Made by a program: the position numbers and the translations under genes. This document shows, one piece after another, positions 11,945 to 22,100 of a stretch of 64,000 nucleotides of DNA; within the stretch, counting starts at the first letter, position 1, and every line of letters begins with the position of its first letter. Source of the DNA: Devosia epidermidihirudinis (GTDB lineage Bacteria > Pseudomonadota > Alphaproteobacteria > Rhizobiales > Devosiaceae); NCBI RefSeq assembly GCF_000971295.1, contig NZ_LANJ01000004.1:1-64000 (forward strand). Direction: 5' to 3'. The notes beneath the pieces are model-generated. The model worked only from the letters and a program-made list of their open reading frames with translations, made no database searches and was not told the DNA's origin.

Positions 11945-12565
11945 TTAGCGCGACATCGAGATGGCCTGACCGCCACCCATGGTGCCGATATAGCGGCCTG
12001 CGCTTGGCGCAAGGAAAGCCGCGATATTGCCGTTATCATCATAAAGCTGCAGCTGGCTGCCGACCTGCTGCCAGCCGGTGACCGAAGCCAGCGATGGAAC
12101 AGCACAGCCCGGAGCCGATGCGCGGTAATAGGTAGTACCGGTCTTGGTGGTCATGGGCAGGTTGAGACGGCACGTCGCCGCGCCCGCTGCCACGTTCCAG
12201 ACACCCTCAGGACCCGAGCTCATGCCACCGCCAGCCGCAGGCTGGGCCAGTGGATCGAGCGAGACAATGGAGCCGCCTGGATTGGCGCTGGCGATCTGCG
12301 TGGCGCCGGGGGTGTAGACAGGCTGTGCCTGAATGCCACCCAGCACGGGCTGGCCGGAAAGGCCTGGCGCCGGGGTGCCCGTCGCGCCGATCGCTGGCAG
12401 GGTACCCTGCTGAACGGTCGAGGACTGCACGGGCTGCAACTGCGCAGGTGCGCCGATAGTGTTGAGATTTGCCGTATTTGAACCGGTCGACTGACATGCT
12501 GATACCAGCAAAGCCAGCCCCGTAAGTCCAGCAACGGAAAGCGATCCGCGCTTCCAAGCCATCAT
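11945..12565 (-). CDS. Omp19-like lipoprotein with protease inhibitor Inh domain
   Basis: A 206-residue outer-membrane lipoprotein candidate. The N-terminus has a lipoprotein signal with lipobox LLVSAC (Cys about residue 24), then a Ser/Gly/Pro/Gln-rich spacer. From about residue 118 the C-terminus matches the AprI/Inh fold (GVWNVAAGAATCRLNL ... TGWQQVGSQLQLYDDNG), as in Brucella Omp19. Two cysteines in that domain can form its usual disulfide. Family members inhibit proteases or act as surface lipoproteins; the inhibitor role here is inference. An AGGAG motif seven bases before the first ATG supports this start. Confidence 0.85.
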   Translation of the reverse strand: MMAWKRGSLSVAGLTGLALLVSACQSTGSNTANLNTIGAPAQLQPVQSSTVQQGTLPAIGATGTPAPGLSGQPVLGGIQAQPVYTPGATQIASANPGGSIVSLDPLAQPAAGGGMSSGPEGVWNVAAGAATCRLNLPMTTKTGTTYYRASAPGCAVPSLASVTGWQQVGSQLQLYDDNGNIAAFLAPSAGRYIGTMGGGQAISMSR

Positions 12566-12702
12566 TGGTTCGCTCCTGCCCTAAGGCTTAATACACATTA
12601 ACAGTTTGGCTGGCTTATAGCCAAAGCCTGCACTGCACACAACAGCCGCTCCCGCAGAGTCAGCAAGCAGGAATCAATGTGGCCATAATACGGGCCGACA
12701 CT

Positions 12703-12930
12703 TCAAGAGCCTTCCATTTCACTTAACAACTCTCGCGCCAACAGAGTTGCATCTTCAGCTTCTTCTTGTGGCACCTGCACTGGAACACCCTTGGGCCCGA
12801 ACAGATTTGGCACGCCGGGCAGGCCACCATCCCCACCCTCGAGCGGGTGAAATCCGTGTGCCTTAAGCGCGACAACCAGCACACGCGCGATGGACGGATT
12901 CTCAACCTGCGCGATGATCTGATAGCCCAT
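12703..12930 (-). CDS. DUF2007-type small protein (putative signal-transducing domain)
   Basis: A 75-residue protein with the layout of DUF2007: a beta-alpha-beta start (IIAQVENPSIARVLVVALKA) that resembles a ligand-binding fold, a Gly/Pro loop (GGDGGLPGVPNLFGP) and an acidic helix at the end (EEAEDATLLARELLSEM). The family is described as putative signal transducing, with no established ligand. It stands alone on the minus strand upstream of the lipoprotein gene. Confidence 0.75.
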   Translation of the reverse strand: MGYQIIAQVENPSIARVLVVALKAHGFHPLEGGDGGLPGVPNLFGPKGVPVQVPQEEAEDATLLARELLSEMEGS

Positions 12931-13359
12931 TGCTCACTCCTTTGTTGGCACAATCCTCTACAGCCGCACGCCGCGACGCAAGAAAAAATCCCGTCAACGA
13001 CCGCTCCGCTCTCGTCGCGCTCGCCTCTCCCACCCACAAAGCGTCACCCTCGGGCCTGACCCGAGGCTCTTCACTGACCCGACCTCAACAAGCGCCTCCC
13101 CCCAGAGACCTCATGGTGAGCCTGTCGAACCACGAGGTCGCGGCACTCGGGCGCCAACCCCGCAATAGGGCCTCGTTTCTACTCCGGCAGACCTTCGTAG
13201 AATGGCTTTTCACGATGAAGCCGGTCCACCGCCCTTCCCGGCTTGCCAAGCCTTCATCAAAGTGTTGCACTCACCTAAGCCGTTTCACCGCTTGGTGATT
13301 TGCCGGTCAGTGCCACTGCGCGCTTAGCTTCGTTGAGCAACGACCTGCCTGAGGATGGA
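12931..13359. other. Gene-free stretch with repeat halves before yejB
   Basis: This 429-base interval holds single halves of two dispersed repeat families: GTCACCCTCGGGCCTGACCC near 13034 and the CTCATGGTGAGCCTGTCGAA half at 13107-13140. It must also contain the divergent promoters for the DUF2007 gene and the yej operon, which I could not pinpoint. No convincing coding sequence was seen. Confidence 0.6.
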
Positions 13360-14457
13360 ATGGGCGCCTATATCATTCGCCGCCTGCTGCTGATGATCCC
13401 GACGGTGTTCGGCATCATGGCCATTTCTTTCCTCATCACCCAGTTCGCTCCCGGCGGTCCTGTCGAGCAGGCCCTTGCCAATATTTCCGGCCAGAATGTC
13501 GACATGGCCGAGCGCATTACCGGCGGTGGCGGCGGCGATCTGATTGGCCAGCCCAATCAAGCCGGCAACACCACAGGATATCGCGGCTCCCAGGGCCTGC
13601 CGCCCGAACTCGTCTCCCGCATCGAAAAGCAGTTCGGCTTCGACAAGCCGCCGCTCGAACGTTTCGGCATGATGCTGTGGAATTATCTGCGCTTTGATTT
13701 CGGCGACAGCTACTACCGCGACATCTCGGTGATCGATCTGATCAAGGAGAAGATGCCGGTTTCGATCTCGCTGGGCCTGTGGATGACGCTGATCGCCTAT
13801 GGCGTCTCCATCCCGCTCGGCATTCGCAAGGCGATTTCGGACGGCAGCCGGTTTGATGTGTGGACCTCCACCGTCATCATCGTTGGCTATGCCATTCCCG
13901 GCTTCCTCATCGCCATCATGCTGATCATCCTGTTTGCCGGCGGCAGCTTCATGTCGATCTTTCCGCTGCGGGGGCTCACCTCACCGGGCTTTGAAACCTT
14001 CCCGTGGTGGCGGCAGATCATCGATTATTTCTGGCATCTGGTGCTGCCCATTATCGCCATGGGCCTCGGTGCCTTCGCCACCACGACGCTGCTGACCAAG
14101 AACTCGTTCATGGACGAAATCGGTAAGCAATACGTCACCACCGCCCGCGCCAAGGGCCTGACCGAGCATCAGGTGCTCTATGGCCACGTCTTCCGCAATG
14201 CCATGATGCTGATCATCGCCAGCTTCCCTGGCGCCTTCATCGGCGCCTTCTTCGGAGGCTCGCTGCTCATCGAAACCATCTTCTCGCTCGATGGCCTGGG
14301 CCTGCTCGGCTTCCAGTCCGTCGCCAATCGCGACTACCCGGTGGTCTTTGCCACGCTCTACATCTTTAGCCTGCTCGGCCTCATCATCGCGCTGGTGTCC
14401 GACCTGGCCTATATGTGGGTGGATCCGCGCATCGATTTTGAGAGCCGCGAAGTATGA
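13360..14457 (+). CDS. yejB: Peptide ABC transporter permease YejB
   Basis: Inner-membrane permease of a YejABEF-type importer for peptides (microcin C and related peptides in E. coli; resistance to antimicrobial peptides in Brucella). The 365-residue protein starts with the usual first helix MGAYIIRRLLLMIPTVFGIM and ends with the DppB-like permease domain, including the EAA loop around ARAKGLTEHQVLYGHVFRNA. The start at 13360 has GAGGA four bases upstream; a frame opening 60 bases earlier has no support. It is the first gene of a tight operon, overlapping yejE by ATGA. Confidence 0.93.
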   Translation: MGAYIIRRLLLMIPTVFGIMAISFLITQFAPGGPVEQALANISGQNVDMAERITGGGGGDLIGQPNQAGNTTGYRGSQGLPPELVSRIEKQFGFDKPPLERFGMMLWNYLRFDFGDSYYRDISVIDLIKEKMPVSISLGLWMTLIAYGVSIPLGIRKAISDGSRFDVWTSTVIIVGYAIPGFLIAIMLIILFAGGSFMSIFPLRGLTSPGFETFPWWRQIIDYFWHLVLPIIAMGLGAFATTTLLTKNSFMDEIGKQYVTTARAKGLTEHQVLYGHVFRNAMMLIIASFPGAFIGAFFGGSLLIETIFSLDGLGLLGFQSVANRDYPVVFATLYIFSLLGLIIALVSDLAYMWVDPRIDFESREV

Positions 14458-15596
14458 GTGAAATCGCGGCTCAAGCCGCAGCCATCGAGGCCCCGCGCAA
14501 CCGCTTCCTCTCCCCGCTCAACCGGCGTCGCCTCGCCAATTTCCGCAACAACCGGCGTGGCTACTGGTCCCTGTGGATTTTCCTGGCGGTCTTCATCCTG
14601 ACGCTTGGCTCCGAGTTCATCGCCAATGACCGCCCCATCCTTGTCTCCTACAAGGGCGAGCTGCTGGTTCCCGCGCTGATCGATTACCCGGAGTCCAAGT
14701 TCGGCGGCTTCCTCGCCATCACCAATTATCGCGATGACTTCATCGCCGAAGAAATCGACGCCAACGGCTGGGCCATCTGGCCGCCGATCCGGTTTAACTA
14801 TCAGACCGTCGATGGCTTCCTGCCCCATTCCGGCGCCGTCGCCCCCAGCTGGACCATGACGCGCGATGAGAACTGCGCCCGCTATCCGCTGCAGTCGGCC
14901 GACCCCAACTGCCATTGGGGCAACTTCCATTGGCTGGGCACCGATGATCGCGGCCGCGACGTCATCGCCCGCCTCGCCTATGGCTTCCGCATCTCGGTGC
15001 TGTTCGGCCTGACGCTAACCATCCTGTCGTCCATCATCGGCGTCGCCGCTGGCGCCACGCAGGGCTATTTCGGCGGCTGGGTCGACCTCATCGCCCAACG
15101 CTTCATCGAAATCTGGACCTCGATCCCGGCGCTCTATCTGCTGCTCATCATTTCCAGCGTCATCGCGCCCAGCTTCTGGGTGCTATTGGGCATCCTGCTA
15201 CTCTTCTCCTGGGTTTCATTGGTCGGCATTGTGCGCGCCGAATTCCTGCGCGGCCGCAACTTCGAATATATCGCCGCCGCCCGCGCGCTGGGCGTCTCCA
15301 ACGCCAAGATCATGTGGCGGCACCTGCTGCCCAACGCCATGGTGGCAACGCTCACCTTCGTGCCCTTCATCCTCTCCGGCTCGGTCGTCACCCTGACCTC
15401 GCTCGATCTGCTCGGCTTCGGTCTGCCACCCGGCTCGCCCTCGCTTGGCGAACTGCTGGCGCAGGGCAAGAACAACCTTCAGGCGCCCTGGCTCGGACTC
15501 ACCGGCTTTTTCACCATCGCCATCATGATGACCCTGCTGGTCTTTGTCGGCGAAGCCGTGCGCGATGCCTTTGATCCCCGAAAGACCCTGGCATGA
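14454..15596 (+). CDS. yejE: Peptide ABC transporter permease YejE
   Basis: Second permease of the importer, 380 residues. It has an N-terminal membrane helix (YWSLWIFLAVFILTLGSEFI), a long periplasmic insert characteristic of YejE including the phrase HWLGTDDRGRDVIARLAYGF, then a DppC-like permease domain with the EAA motif (AARALGVSNAKIMWRHLLPN). It overlaps yejB and yejF by four bases each, so translation is probably coupled. Confidence 0.93.
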   Translation: MSEIAAQAAAIEAPRNRFLSPLNRRRLANFRNNRRGYWSLWIFLAVFILTLGSEFIANDRPILVSYKGELLVPALIDYPESKFGGFLAITNYRDDFIAEEIDANGWAIWPPIRFNYQTVDGFLPHSGAVAPSWTMTRDENCARYPLQSADPNCHWGNFHWLGTDDRGRDVIARLAYGFRISVLFGLTLTILSSIIGVAAGATQGYFGGWVDLIAQRFIEIWTSIPALYLLLIISSVIAPSFWVLLGILLLFSWVSLVGIVRAEFLRGRNFEYIAAARALGVSNAKIMWRHLLPNAMVATLTFVPFILSGSVVTLTSLDLLGFGLPPGSPSLGELLAQGKNNLQAPWLGLTGFFTIAIMMTLLVFVGEAVRDAFDPRKTLA

Positions 15597-17212
15597 CCGC
15601 GCCCCTGCTTTCGGTCCGCGATCTCACGATCGCCTTCGGTGCGCATCAGGCTACGCGCCAGATATCTTTCGATATCGCCCCCGGCGAAACTGTCGCCCTT
15701 GTCGGCGAAAGCGGCTCCGGCAAGTCGGTCACCGCCCTGTCCGTCCTGAAGCTCCTGCCCGCCAGCGCCAAGCTCTCTGGCCAAATCCTGTTCAAGGGCC
15801 AAGACCTCGTCAGCGCCGGCCCTGCCGAGCTGCGTGCCGTGCGCGGCAATGACATTTCGATGATCTTTCAGGAGCCGATGAGCTCGCTCAATCCAGTCCA
15901 CACCGTCGAGCGGCAGATCGGCGAGGTCCTTGCCGTTCATCAGGGCCTGCGTACCAACGCCGCGCGCAAGCGCACGCTGGAACTGCTCGACGCCGTCGGC
16001 ATCCCCGATCCGGCCAGCCGCCTCGCCTCCTTCCCCCATCAGCTCTCGGGCGGCCAGCGCCAGCGCGTCATGATCGCCATGGCCCTCGCCAATGAGCCCG
16101 ACCTGCTGATTGCGGACGAACCCACCACCGCCCTCGACGTCACCGTTCAGGCGCAAATCCTCGCCCTGCTCAAGGACCTGCAACAACGCCTCGGCATGGC
16201 CATGCTGTTCATTACTCACGACTTGGGCATCGTCAAACGGATCGCCGATCGCGTCTGCGTCATGACCAATGGCGAGATCGTCGAAACCGGCCCAGTCGCA
16301 CCGCTCTTTGCCAACCCGCAACACGCCTACACCAAGCACCTGCTCGCCGCCGAACCGCGCGGCACCCCTCCCACGACCGATCCCACCGCGCCCACCATTG
16401 TCGACGTCGCCGACCTCAAGGTCTGGTTCCCCATCAAGCGCGGCCTGATGCGCCGCACGACGGGTTACATCCGCGCCGTCGATGGCGTCAGCCTCTCCAT
16501 CCGCCAGGGCGAGACGCTGGGCGTGGTCGGAGAAAGCGGCTCGGGCAAATCCACCCTCGGCTATGCCCTCCTCCGGCTCATCCCGTCCAAGGGGCGCATT
16601 GTCGTGCTTGGCAATGAGCTGCAATCGCGCTCGTGGAGGGCCATGCGCCCGCTCCGCGCCGATTTACAAATCGTCTTCCAGGACCCTTTCGGCTCCCTCA
16701 GCCCGCGTCTCTCTGTCGATCAGATCATCGGCGAGGGCCTCTCGGTCCATGCGCCACGTCTCACCGCTGCCGAGCGCGACGCCAAAGTGGTCAAGGCACT
16801 GGAAGAAGTTGGCCTCGCGCCCGAAACCCGCTTCCGCTACCCGCACGAGTTTTCCGGCGGCCAGCGCCAGCGCATTGCCATTGCCCGCGCCATGGTGCTT
16901 GAGCCCAAGCTGGTCGTGCTCGACGAGCCGACCTCGGCGCTCGACGTCTCCATTCAGGCACAGGTTGTCGATCTGCTGCGCGACATTCAGCAACGACGCG
17001 GCCTCACCTACTTGTTCATCAGCCACGATCTCAAAGTTGTCCGCGCCCTCGCCAATCAGCTCATCGTCATGCGCAATGGCCAGATCGTCGAACAGGGTGG
17101 CGCCGCCGAAATCTTTGCGGCCCCACAGACCGATTACACCAGGGCGCTGATGGCTGCGGCCTTCGATGTCGCCGTCGCCCACGCCGATCCACCCGCCCCT
17201 ATCACCGGCTGA
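15593..17212 (+). CDS. yejF: Duplicated ATP-binding protein YejF
   Basis: Cytoplasmic ATPase with two fused ABC cassettes in 539 residues. Each cassette has Walker A ([10 protein letters not shown] and GESGSGKST), an LSGGQRQRV or FSGGQRQRI signature and Walker B ([14 protein letters not shown] and [14 protein letters not shown]). The fusion supplies both nucleotide-binding sites for YejBE from one chain, as in E. coli YejF. Its start overlaps the yejE stop. Confidence 0.95.
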   Translation: MTAPLLSVRDLTIAFGAHQATRQISFDIAPGETVALVGESGSGKSVTALSVLKLLPASAKLSGQILFKGQDLVSAGPAELRAVRGNDISMIFQEPMSSLNPVHTVERQIGEVLAVHQGLRTNAARKRTLELLDAVGIPDPASRLASFPHQLSGGQRQRVMIAMALANEPDLLIADEPTTALDVTVQAQILALLKDLQQRLGMAMLFITHDLGIVKRIADRVCVMTNGEIVETGPVAPLFANPQHAYTKHLLAAEPRGTPPTTDPTAPTIVDVADLKVWFPIKRGLMRRTTGYIRAVDGVSLSIRQGETLGVVGESGSGKSTLGYALLRLIPSKGRIVVLGNELQSRSWRAMRPLRADLQIVFQDPFGSLSPRLSVDQIIGEGLSVHAPRLTAAERDAKVVKALEEVGLAPETRFRYPHEFSGGQRQRIAIARAMVLEPKLVVLDEPTSALDVSIQAQVVDLLRDIQQRRGLTYLFISHDLKVVRALANQLIVMRNGQIVEQGGAAEIFAAPQTDYTRALMAAAFDVAVAHADPPAPITG

Positions 17213-17259
17213 AGTTTCAGCCTAGTCTTGTCATAGCCCCTCAATCTCGGAGCCGTCCG

Positions 17260-19113
17260 ATGAAGTTCATGCCCCTCCTCGCTGCCGGACTTGTCCTGCT
17301 CGGTGCCGCCAGCCCCGCTCTCGCCCAGACCAAGCCTGGCGTCTGGACCCATGCCTTCAACATGGAGGGCGAACCGAAATACCCAGAGGGCTTCACCCAC
17401 TTTGACTACGTCAATGTCGATGCCCCCAAGGGTGGCACGGTGCGTATGAGCTCCATGGGTGGATTTGATACGTTCAATCCCATTCTTCCAAAGGGACAGC
17501 CAGCAAGCGGCATCGGCCTATTGTACGAAACACTGATGACGCCATCGCTTGACGAGCAGGGCACCTATTACGGCTTGCTGGCAGAAAGCCTTAAGGTGGC
17601 CCCCGATTATGGCGCGGTCACCTTCCGCATCGACCCCAAGGCCCACTGGAACGACGGCGAACCGGTGACCGCCGAGGACGTGGTCTGGACTTTCAACAAG
17701 CTCATCGAGGTCAATCCCGACCGCGCGCAGTATTACTCCAACATCGCCAAGGCTGAAGTGACCGCTCCGGGCGAAGTCACCTTCACCTTCGATCAGACCG
17801 GCAATCGCGAACTCCCGTTGATCCTCGGCCAGTTGATCGTTCTGCCTCAGCATTGGTGGGAAGGCACAGACGCCAAGGGCAATGTGCGCGACGTGACCAA
17901 ATCGACTCTTGAGCCGCCTTTGGGCTCGGGTCCTTATGAACTCTCAAGCTTCGACGCCGGTCGCTCCATCACTTACACCCGCGTCAAGGACTACTGGGGC
18001 GCACAGCAGCCCACCCAGGTCGGCACGGACAATTTCGACCAGTATCGCGTTGAATCGTTCCTCGACGAAACCGTGCGCTTCGAAGCCTTCAAGGGCGACC
18101 AGTTTGATTGGTGGAGCGAGTACAGCGCTCGCCGCTGGGCCACTGCGTTCGACTTCCCGGCTGTGCAGCAGAAGCGCGTGGTCCTTGAGCTGTTCCCAGA
18201 GGACTATAACGGCAATGGCCAGATGGTTGGTTTCATCCCCAACCTACGCGAGGCCAAGTTTCAGGACCAACGTGTCCGCGAAGCCCTCAACTATGCTTTT
18301 GACTTCGAGGCGCTCAATCAGACGCTGTTCTTCGGACAATATGAGCGCGTCAACAGCTACTTTTACGGCCTGCCTTTCCAGTCGAAGGGCCTGCCGGAAG
18401 GCAAGGAGCTCGAGGTCCTGCAATCGGTCAAGGATCTGGTGCCCGCATCAGTGTTCACCGAGCCCTACGCCAATCCTGTGAGCGGCGACGCCAGCAAGCT
18501 GCGCGGCAATCTCCGCACCGCGCTTGGCCTTTTCAATGAGGCTGGCTACACGCTCAACGGCACCCAGCTCGTTGGCCCCGATGGCAAGCAGCTGACGATA
18601 GAAATCCTTAGCAACCAACCATCTCTCGAACCCATGTTCCAGAACCTGGTCACCAACCTCAACCAGATCGGCGTTCTCGCGACCATTCGGATGGTGGACT
18701 CTCCGCAATACATCAACCGCATCCGTAGCTTTGACTATGACGTCATTTACACCAGCTGGGTGCAGTCGAACTCACCCGGCAATGAGCAACGGTTCTTCTT
18801 CGGTTCCAAAGCCGCCGATGAGGAGGGATCTCAAAACTATGCAGGCATCAAGGACCCCGGCGTCGATGCGCTGATCGACCAGCTGGTTCTGGCGAAGGAT
18901 CGCGACACCCAGCTGGCGATCTCCGCAGCGCTGGATCGTGTTCTGCTCAGCCATCACTATGTGGTTCCCGGCTATACCCTGCGGAATTCGCGCACGGCCC
19001 GCTGGGACCGGTTCAGCCGCCCCGAAACCTTGCCGGAATATTCGTCAGCATTCCCCACCATCTGGTGGTGGGATGCCGAGAAGGCCGCCAAGACCGGCGG
19101 CGCCAACCAGTAG
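17260..19113 (+). CDS. yejA: Periplasmic peptide-binding protein YejA
   Basis: Substrate-binding protein of family 5 (SBP_bac_5), 617 residues, with a signal peptide MKFMPLLAAGLVLLGAASPA ending before Q. Typical landmarks are the early GGTVRMSSMGGFDTFNPI segment, HWNDGEPVTAEDVVWTF, and the late YTSWVQSNSPGNEQRFFF region. It should deliver peptides to YejBE. It follows yejF by 47 bases, so in this operon the binding protein is last rather than first. Confidence 0.93.
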   Translation: MKFMPLLAAGLVLLGAASPALAQTKPGVWTHAFNMEGEPKYPEGFTHFDYVNVDAPKGGTVRMSSMGGFDTFNPILPKGQPASGIGLLYETLMTPSLDEQGTYYGLLAESLKVAPDYGAVTFRIDPKAHWNDGEPVTAEDVVWTFNKLIEVNPDRAQYYSNIAKAEVTAPGEVTFTFDQTGNRELPLILGQLIVLPQHWWEGTDAKGNVRDVTKSTLEPPLGSGPYELSSFDAGRSITYTRVKDYWGAQQPTQVGTDNFDQYRVESFLDETVRFEAFKGDQFDWWSEYSARRWATAFDFPAVQQKRVVLELFPEDYNGNGQMVGFIPNLREAKFQDQRVREALNYAFDFEALNQTLFFGQYERVNSYFYGLPFQSKGLPEGKELEVLQSVKDLVPASVFTEPYANPVSGDASKLRGNLRTALGLFNEAGYTLNGTQLVGPDGKQLTIEILSNQPSLEPMFQNLVTNLNQIGVLATIRMVDSPQYINRIRSFDYDVIYTSWVQSNSPGNEQRFFFGSKAADEEGSQNYAGIKDPGVDALIDQLVLAKDRDTQLAISAALDRVLLSHHYVVPGYTLRNSRTARWDRFSRPETLPEYSSAFPTIWWWDAEKAAKTGGANQ

Positions 19114-19122
19114 GCAAAAACA

Positions 19123-19160
19123 AGGGGCGCATGTTGATCAACATGCGCCCCTAAGCTTTT
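19123..19160. terminator. Bidirectional terminator between yejA and tamB
   Basis: A perfect 30-base palindrome (19123-19152) followed on the plus strand by AAGCTTTT, with an A-rich flank (CAAAAACA) on the other side giving a T tract on the minus strand. It sits between two convergent genes and can stop both. Confidence 0.85.
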
Positions 19161-19193
19161 CTGGCACTCGGCATTCAAGGCAGTCAGCTAGCT

Positions 19194-22100
19194 TTAGTAA
19201 TCCCGCTCGTAGAACACGCCGAGGCTGGAATTCCCGTCCTGTCCGGCGGCGCCCGTGACCTTAAGGTCATTGGTCACGTCGAGGTTGATGGTCACCTTGC
19301 TCTGCCCGTTCGCACCGGCCTGCACGCCCAGATAGATGTTATCTTGCAGATAGGCGCCCGCCTGAACCGCAACGTTGCCGTCGTCGTCCGTGACCACGTC
19401 AAGGTCGTCAAGGCCCGCCGCACCACGCAAGCTGTCCATCAGCGAGCCATTGCCACCAGCACCCACCAGTTCGGCAGCCGCGCTTGCCAGCTTGGCCAGC
19501 TGGATCGGCGACAGCTCGCCCATCGAGCGATTAAAGATCAGCCGGCTCAACACTTCATCCTGCGGCAAGACCGGGGTCGAGGTGAAATCCACCGCGATAT
19601 CGGATGCACGGCCCGACACCGTCACAAACACCGTGATCCCCTCGCCTTCCGTGCGCGCAACAAGGTTGAGCACCGGATCGAGATCACCCACCAGCGTCAC
19701 TGTACCGGTATCGAACGTGACGCGTTGACCCAGAATTGCTAGACGACCGCGATTGAGATCGAACCCGCCAACCGGCTGGATATCGCTGAGCGGACCAGTC
19801 AGCCGCACCGAGCCACCCATTTCCACGTCGAGGCCACGGCCGCGAATGAAGATCTGGTTTGGCGCATTGACGGTCACATCCAACACCACGCCCGTCGGAC
19901 GCGACTGCGGAATGGGCGCGCCACTCGCCTTGTCGACCTGCGCCCGCACCAAAGTCTGGGTGACTGCAGCAGGTGTATTGCGATGGCGCACATCCACCAT
20001 GGTCGCCGCCGCCCCCAGACCATCGGGCACAGTGATATCGGCCTTTTCGACCGTCACCTGACCGGACAACAGGGGATTGCCGGTGAGATTACCCGTCAGC
20101 GCCAGATTGCCCGACACCGTCGCCACAAACAAATTGCCATCGGCGTAGCGCGCAGAATTCAGCGCTACCTTAACGTTGGCAGGCAGGCCACCGCTCAGCC
20201 CGATCGTCCCGGACGTAGCCACCGAGCCACCCGTCGACAGATTGGCGTTGAGACTATCGATAACGAGGTTCGTGCCATTGAGCGTCGCCGCACCGGCAAT
20301 GCCCTCGAGCCGCAGATTGAGTTCCGGATCGGTGTAGCCCGAGCCACTGGTCGACACGCGTCCACCAAACTGCGGATTCTCGATGCTGCCGGTTACCTGC
20401 GCATTGATCTGCGCCACGCCGCTCAACTGGCCACCACGATCAGCAACAAACTGATTGCCCAGTGCCAGAGGCGCCGAACCGGTCAGGCTGACATTGAGGC
20501 CCGAACCGCTGAGCGGCACCGTGCCGGAGCCCTTGACCGTCAACCCGCCATTGCCATTGGCCGAGAGCGAGGCCAGCGTCACCGTATTCTTGCGGAAGCT
20601 GCCATTGGCTGCCAGCGACAGCGGCGCAATGCCGAACTCGCTGATTGCCGCTGCATTGATCCCTTCGGCCCGCGCATCAAAGCTCACCTGCGGATCGCTG
20701 CTGCTACCAGAGATGGTAGCGCGGCCATTGAGTGTGCCGGCGAGACCGAGATCGGGCGCAATGGCATTGGCAATCGACAGCGGCAACGCGCTGATGTCGA
20801 GATTGATGTTGAGCGTGTCGCCAGCCGAGCCCGTCGCGGTGATGCGGCCCGAGCCAACATCAAACCGCACAGAGTCGAGCGCCACATTGGAGCCCGCAAC
20901 CTGCAGCACCGTCGGCTGTGCAAGCTTTGCCGACAACTGGCCCTGCTGCAGCTGCGCACGGTCCATCGCCAGGCGGTAGCCGCCGTCGATTGGGGTCAGC
21001 GAGCCAGCCACATCGAGGTTGGTCCCATTGGTCAAAGTCGCCTGTGCGTCGAACGACGTCGTCGTGCCGCTCTGGTTGGCTTTGGCGGTCAGCGTTTTGA
21101 CTTCAACCCCAGCGGCAACTACGCCGTTCGCATTGGCGGCGCCATTTATGACGGGCACGCCAAACAGGTCAGATGCAGTCGCGTTGATGTCAGCGGAGGC
21201 AACCTTGATGTCATTGACGACAAGCGAGCGAACGTCACCGCGGATGCTAGCAGTCTGTTGACCATTTTGGCCTGCGAGTGACACTTCGGCATTCACCGAA
21301 CCCTTGGCCTCAACCAGCGCCAAAGCCGCCGCAACCGACACATCGGGCGACACCAGAGACAGGTTACCGTCGATCAGCCCGCTGGCCACCTGACGCACGA
21401 GACCACCCATAAGTCGCGTCCCCGCCGCCTGAAAATCCACATTGGACAGTGTCTGAGCCGTCGGATTGACGCCAACATTAGCCGCCAGTGTGGTCCGGAA
21501 ACCATCCAGCGCCGCAGCGCCGCTGATTGTGCCGTTCAGCTGATCGACATTGTACTGCCCATCGAACCGCACCGACGCATCCCGCAAGGTCCGACCCGAC
21601 AAAGTGCCCGCCGCAACCTTTGCATCCAGGCCCAAATCGATAACGTTTTCAGCACCCTTAGCCGTACCGACAACCTTGAGCGCACCGCTCGCATCGTCCG
21701 ACAGAAGCGCCAGATCACTGAGATCCAAATTGAAGGTGAAATCGGCCAGGGCATTGGAATAAGTACCATCCGCCAGGATTTGCAGCTGGTTATTGGCGAG
21801 ACGGAACTTGTCCGCCGTGAGCCCCGTCTCATCGCGCGCCACCCGACCCGAGAGCGACACCGCGCCAGTCAGCAGACGGTCAGCAACCTCATCATCGATG
21901 GACAGGTTCGTACCCGATCCATCCAGCGTCAGGTTGAAACCGCCGCTCAGCGGCATGATATCGCCGCTCGCCTTAAGGCTCAGCGCACCACCGAGGTCAC
22001 GTCCAGCTACGCCCGAAAAAGGGGCAATGCTGCTGGTCTGGACGGCAATATCGCCATTGAAATCAAGGCCATCAAGAATACCCTTGAGCTCGGCGACAAG

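Noticed and set aside
11791..13140. CRISPR array
   Set aside because: The repeats are few, irregularly spaced, palindromic pairs without spacers, and no cas genes are seen.
19983..21281. 432-codon plus-strand frame
   Set aside because: Antisense to tamB; the sequence is Arg/Ala/His-rich shadow translation.
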